A stretch of DNA of 13,864 nt from Halovenus sp. (GTDB lineage Archaea; Halobacteriota; Halobacteria; Halobacteriales; Haloarculaceae): assembly GCA_003551945.1 (NCBI GenBank), contig PUNZ01000004.1:1-13864 (forward strand), in the 5' to 3' direction. Position numbers and translations under genes: made by a program. Positions within the stretch are counted from its first letter, which is position 1. Each line of letters begins with the position of its first letter. The notes under the pieces are model-generated. The model was not told where the DNA came from, did not search any database, and saw only the letters and a program-made list of their open reading frames with translations. This document shows positions 12,078-13,864 of this stretch, piece after piece.

Positions 12078-13864
12078 ATGGAAATAGTCCCGGATACGAG
12101 CGTCATCATCGACGGACGGATTTCGGCTCGCGTCGAGGATGGCGAGTTTGCGGGTGCGACCGTTGTCATTCCCGAGGCGGTCGTCGGTGAACTCGAAGCA
12201 CAGGCCAACGACGGCCGCCAGACTGGCTGGGATGGGCTTGATGAGCTTCGCCGACTGACAGACCTCGCTGCTGATGGCGAGGTGACCGTCGAATATGTCG
12301 GTCGCCGACCCGATGCACTCGAAAAACGCGACGCAGGAGAGGGCGAAATTGACGCGCTCATCAGAGATATCGCGGGTGACCGCGGAGCAACGCTCGTCAC
12401 TAGCGACGAGGTCCAAGAGCGCGTGGCCGAAGCCAAAGGTATCGAGGTTATCGCCATCGAACCGGAGGTCCGCGATGTTACCGAGCTAGCTATCGAGAAG
12501 TACTTTGATGACCAGACGATGAGTCTCCATCTGAAAGTCGGAGTCAAACCGATGGCAAAGCGAGGGAGCGTCGGTGAGATGCGATACGAAACTATCGACG
12601 ATACCGTACTCACCGAAGCCGACCTTATCGAGTACGCCACCGATATTGAGGAAGGCGCTCGACTGCATGCCGACGGGTTCGTCGAACTTGACGAACCGGG
12701 AATGACCATCGTCCAGTATCGCTCCTACCGGATTGCGATTGCTCGACCGCCGTTTAGCGATGCGATGGAAATTACGGCTGTTCGCCCAATCGTCAAAACG
12801 GACCTCGACGATTACGAACACGCAGATGACCTCAGAGAGCGGTTTCTCGAACGTCAGCGTGGTGTGTTGATTGCTGGTTCGCCCGGTGCCGGAAAGTCGA
12901 CGTTTGCACAGGCCGTTGCGGAGTTCCTCAATGACTCGGAGTACGCTGTCAAGACGATGGAAAAACCGCGTGACCTGCAGGTCGGTCCCGAAATCACCCA
13001 ATACACTGCGCTTGATGGAAGAATGGACAAAACCGCTGATTCGCTGTTGATGGTGCGGCCAGATTACACCATCTATGACGAGGTCAGAAAAACGGAGGAC
13101 TTCAGCGTCTTTGCCGATATGCGTCTTGCCGGCGTCGGCATGGTCGGTGTCGTTCACGCAACGCGGGCGATTGACGCGCTGCAGCGCCTGATTGGTCGCG
13201 TTGAGCTCGGACTGATTCCACAGGTCGCTGATACGGTTGTCTACATTGAAGACGGGAAAGTGGCGAAAGTCTATGACGTTACTACGGAAGTGAAAGTCCC
13301 TGAGGGGTTGATGGAAGAGGACCTGGCACGACCGGTTATTCTTATCAGGGATTTCGAGACGAAACAACCGGAGTACGAAATATACACCTTCAACCGACAG
13401 GTCGTAACGGTGCCAGTCGGTGAGGGAGGCGAATCAAGCGAGTCCGGTGTCGACCGCATCGCCAAACAGGAAGTTGAACGAGAGATTCGTTCAATTGCGC
13501 ACGGCGATGTCGACGTCGAACTGCGTGGGGGCAACACGGCAGTTGTCTGGGTCGATGAACACGATATCTCGTCGGTCATCGGCAAAGGTGGCGGCCAGAT
13601 TTCTGATATCGAGCGCCGACTGGGTATCAGCATTGACGTTCGAACGTTCGATGAGCGACCCGGAACAGCCCACGCTGGCGGTCAACACCACGGCAGTAGT
13701 TCAGGTGGAACCGGCAAATCCGTCCGGCCGGAAATTACGAACCACCACGTTGTCATTCCGGTGGGCGGACATTCCGGTGAGACTGTCGAAGTACAGGCTG
13801 ATGGTGAGTATCTGTTCACTGCAACTGTCTCTCGCGGTGGCGAGATTCAGGTCTCTCGTGGCAG
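12078..13864 (+). CDS. PINA-like PIN domain/ATPase/KH protein, 3' end missing
   Basis: The frame opens at the ATG at 12078 and stays open to the window edge (595 codons read). The PIN domain (1-130) keeps acidic nuclease residues: D6 in VPDTSVIIDG, E38, the GEGEID cluster (87-92) and D110 in VTSDE. The ATPase core (about 225-420) has Walker A GSPGAGKST (267-275), Walker B YTIYDE (330-335) and H360 in VVHATR, as in type II/IV secretion-type ATPases. A KH domain with the GKGG loop (502-505, VIGKGGGQISDIERRLGISI) follows, then a Gly/His/Ser linker (532-545) and a beta-rich C-terminal part. Archaeal PINA proteins of this build are reported as Holliday-junction branch-migration ATPases. All key residues look intact. 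The 3' end lies outside the window. Confidence 0.9.
   Translation, partial: MEIVPDTSVIIDGRISARVEDGEFAGATVVIPEAVVGELEAQANDGRQTGWDGLDELRRLTDLAADGEVTVEYVGRRPDALEKRDAGEGEIDALIRDIAGDRGATLVTSDEVQERVAEAKGIEVIAIEPEVRDVTELAIEKYFDDQTMSLHLKVGVKPMAKRGSVGEMRYETIDDTVLTEADLIEYATDIEEGARLHADGFVELDEPGMTIVQYRSYRIAIARPPFSDAMEITAVRPIVKTDLDDYEHADDLRERFLERQRGVLIAGSPGAGKSTFAQAVAEFLNDSEYAVKTMEKPRDLQVGPEITQYTALDGRMDKTADSLLMVRPDYTIYDEVRKTEDFSVFADMRLAGVGMVGVVHATRAIDALQRLIGRVELGLIPQVADTVVYIEDGKVAKVYDVTTEVKVPEGLMEEDLARPVILIRDFETKQPEYEIYTFNRQVVTVPVGEGGESSESGVDRIAKQEVEREIRSIAHGDVDVELRGGNTAVVWVDEHDISSVIGKGGGQISDIERRLGISIDVRTFDERPGTAHAGGQHHGSSSGGTGKSVRPEITNHHVVIPVGGHSGETVEVQADGEYLFTATVSRGGEIQVSRG

Noticed and set aside
12062..13691. 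Several long minus-strand frames opposite the PIN-ATPase gene
   Set aside because: They are antisense shadows of a clearly conserved plus-strand protein, and none has a family motif.
1..13864. CRISPR array, tRNA or rRNA genes
   Set aside because: I saw no regularly spaced direct repeats, no tRNA cloverleaf with a TTCGAAT-type arm in the gaps, and no rRNA-like segments. A proper tRNA scan was not possible by eye.

Overview
The window reads as a piece of haloarchaeal chromosome. The predicted proteins are rich in Asp and Glu, as expected for a salt-in cytoplasm. There is a haloarchaeal-type Htr transducer, a TnpB transposon of the IS1341/IS605 kind common in haloarchaea, and a PIN-ATPase-KH protein found in archaea. 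Several genes have an AT-rich TATA-like element about 25-30 bases before the start codon and no clear Shine-Dalgarno sequence, which is the leaderless pattern of halophilic archaea. I cannot assign a genus from the sequence alone.

Layout, left to right. The 3' end of a ferredoxin-like gene (1-156) converges on a two-CBS-domain protein (167-604, minus). A 29-residue single-span membrane peptide (720-809) is translationally coupled to a 259-residue protein of unknown function (809-1588). A 348-base gap with AAACCATT repeats leads to a long acidic coiled-coil protein that resembles phasins (1937-2554), followed by a good terminator hairpin. Next come a radical SAM enzyme with a C-terminal helix-hairpin-helix domain (2724-4424), a small four-span membrane protein (4442-4816, minus), a PaaI-like hotdog thioesterase (4961-5407), and a fumarylacetoacetate-hydrolase-family protein (5421-6176, minus).

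The stretch from about 6235 to 8165 is an IS605-type element. Its divergently oriented tnpA is broken by an in-frame TGA, its tnpB is intact with the RuvC D/E/D residues and a zinc knuckle, its left end is a branched hairpin structure, and its right-end hairpin may form the 3' end of an omega-like guide RNA. It sits between the divergent promoters of the FAH-family gene and an AAA ATPase (8220-9563). A second, orphan transposon-end hairpin lies just after the ATPase (about 9582-9617).

The right part holds a chemotaxis-type transducer with almost no extracellular domain (9763-11529), a UspA-family protein with a shortened nucleotide-binding loop (11576-12010), and a PINA-like PIN/ATPase/KH protein that runs off the right edge (12078-13864).

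Most genes are separate units, alternating in strand and often separated by only 10-20 bases at convergent ends. The only tight coupling is 720-809 with 809-1588. I found no CRISPR array, tRNA or rRNA. The most interesting region is the transposon: a dead tnpA flanked by two look-alike hairpin pairs, with an intact TnpB and a well-structured right end.
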